Below, one piece after another: positions 5,105-5,736 of a stretch of DNA of 5,736 bases. The number at the start of each line of letters is the position of its first letter. Position 1 is the stretch's first letter. The stretch comes from Actinomycetota bacterium (lineage in GTDB: Bacteria > Actinomycetota > Actinomycetes > Acidothermales > Acidothermaceae): positions 1-5,736 of the forward strand of contig PLCK01000021.1 in assembly GCA_003134755.1 (NCBI GenBank). Direction: 5' to 3'. The notes beneath the pieces were generated by a model. The model had not been told where the DNA came from. It made no database searches and worked only from the letters and a program-made list of their open reading frames with translations. Position numbers and translations under genes: made by a program.

Positions 5105-5736
5105 TCAGCCGACCACGACTGCCGAGAGCCGGGCGCTCACCTGTGCCTGCGCGAGTTGCCTGGCCTGCAAGGGTGTTGTTGCGAGCACGACCAAGGCGCC
5201 CTCGCCGCCGGCATCGGGACCCGGATCGGCACTGAGGCTACCCGTCCCGGCCGAAGCCACCGGTATTGCCACCACGGCGACGCCGGCTGCGACGACTGCC
5301 GCGGTAGCGGCCGCAGCACCAGGCTCGGTCGACGTGTTCGCAGCCAGGACGTCGACCCGCTGGCCGGGCCGCAACAGTCGGGCCGCCTGGGTGTCGGCGA
5401 GGCGAACAGGTACCGATACCAGCCCGCCGCCCGGCCGCCGCAGCAAACCTTCGTCGAGACGGACGTCGGTCAGCGGTTCGCCCCGACGAAGTGGACTGCT
5501 GAGCTGGTGTCCGACGAGGAGCGCGCTGTCGAACACTGCGCCGGCCGGAACGACGGACGGTGGCACCGCGACCTCACGCAGATCGGCGGCGGTCAATGTC
5601 GCGCCGGTGGGCAGGTCGTGCGCGGCGGTCACGACGGCCACGGTCGGCGGAGGCTTCGGTGCCAGGGCGCTGACCGCGAGCGCGGCCGCCAACCCGACCA
5701 GCCCGGCTGCGATGAGCCGACGGTGACGGCGTACCG
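5105..5736 (-). CDS. SAF-domain, CpaB/RcpC-like anchored protein (N terminus outside window)
   Basis: The frame is open to the right edge of the window, so the true start lies beyond 5736; the visible 209 residues begin VRRHRRLIAAGLVGLAAALA. Basic residues followed by one hydrophobic helix (about visible residues 7-24) indicate a signal anchor, leaving the rest outside the cytoplasmic membrane. Next come a proline-rich 'PKPPP' and a SAF domain (about 28-95) with 'AAHDLPTGATLTAADLREV', 'PAGAVFD' and 'RRGEPLTDVRL'. An RcpC-type region follows ('VSVPVRLADTQAARLLRPGQ', 'RVDVLAA'), then an Ala/Gly-rich linker and a last strand pair ('ALVVLATTPLQARQLAQAQV'). CpaB/RcpC proteins take part in Flp/Tad pilus assembly, but no pilus gene is visible here. 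In actinobacteria a lone SAF protein next to mscL is, as I recall, a common arrangement, and its role is unknown. The TTG at 5690-5692 is internal and not the start. Confidence 0.85.
   Translation of the reverse strand, partial: VRRHRRLIAAGLVGLAAALAVSALAPKPPPTVAVVTAAHDLPTGATLTAADLREVAVPPSVVPAGAVFDSALLVGHQLSSPLRRGEPLTDVRLDEGLLRRPGGGLVSVPVRLADTQAARLLRPGQRVDVLAANTSTEPGAAAATAAVVAAGVAVVAIPVASAGTGSLSADPGPDAGGEGALVVLATTPLQARQLAQAQVSARLSAVVVG

Overview
The window is high-GC DNA (roughly two thirds G+C). Its genes have strongly G/C-ending codons and GTG as well as ATG starts, and the protein families are typical of Actinomycetota: MscL with a C-terminal zinc ribbon beside a SAF-domain protein, the short 'IFK..DGRPYP' protein with a small acidic 'TDEGWGE' protein, and a GT-C-like membrane protein. 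I read it as an actinomycete chromosome and cannot fix the genus. I see no insertion sequence, phage gene, tRNA, rRNA or CRISPR array.

Layout from left to right: (1) the C-terminal part of an EamA/YedA-like exporter (+), followed almost at once by a strong hairpin. (2) A gene-poor stretch, 480-868, that holds several perfect inverted repeats, including two that can form an H-type pseudoknot, and a doubtful 52-codon minus-strand ORF. (3) A SRPBCC-fold protein (-), possibly read from a leaderless start. (4) A 401-base divergent spacer with a possible tiny acidic ORF. (5) A polytopic membrane protein resembling GT-C glycosyltransferases (+). (6) A convergent spacer with an 8-bp inverted repeat. 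(7) purU, formyltetrahydrofolate deformylase (-). (8) Divergent from purU, a ParB-like-looking 115-aa protein that is translationally coupled by an ATGA overlap to a 44-aa acidic protein. (9) mscL (-), and upstream of it on the same strand a SAF/CpaB-like anchored protein cut by the right edge.

Most of these genes look like independent housekeeping or accessory units. Two groupings are worth noting: the ATGA-coupled pair at 4101-4579, which is likely to be co-expressed and perhaps functionally linked, and the SAF-to-mscL order at the right end, which may be one envelope-related transcription unit. The parts least explained by ordinary gene content are the coupled pair and the structured spacer around 600-800.
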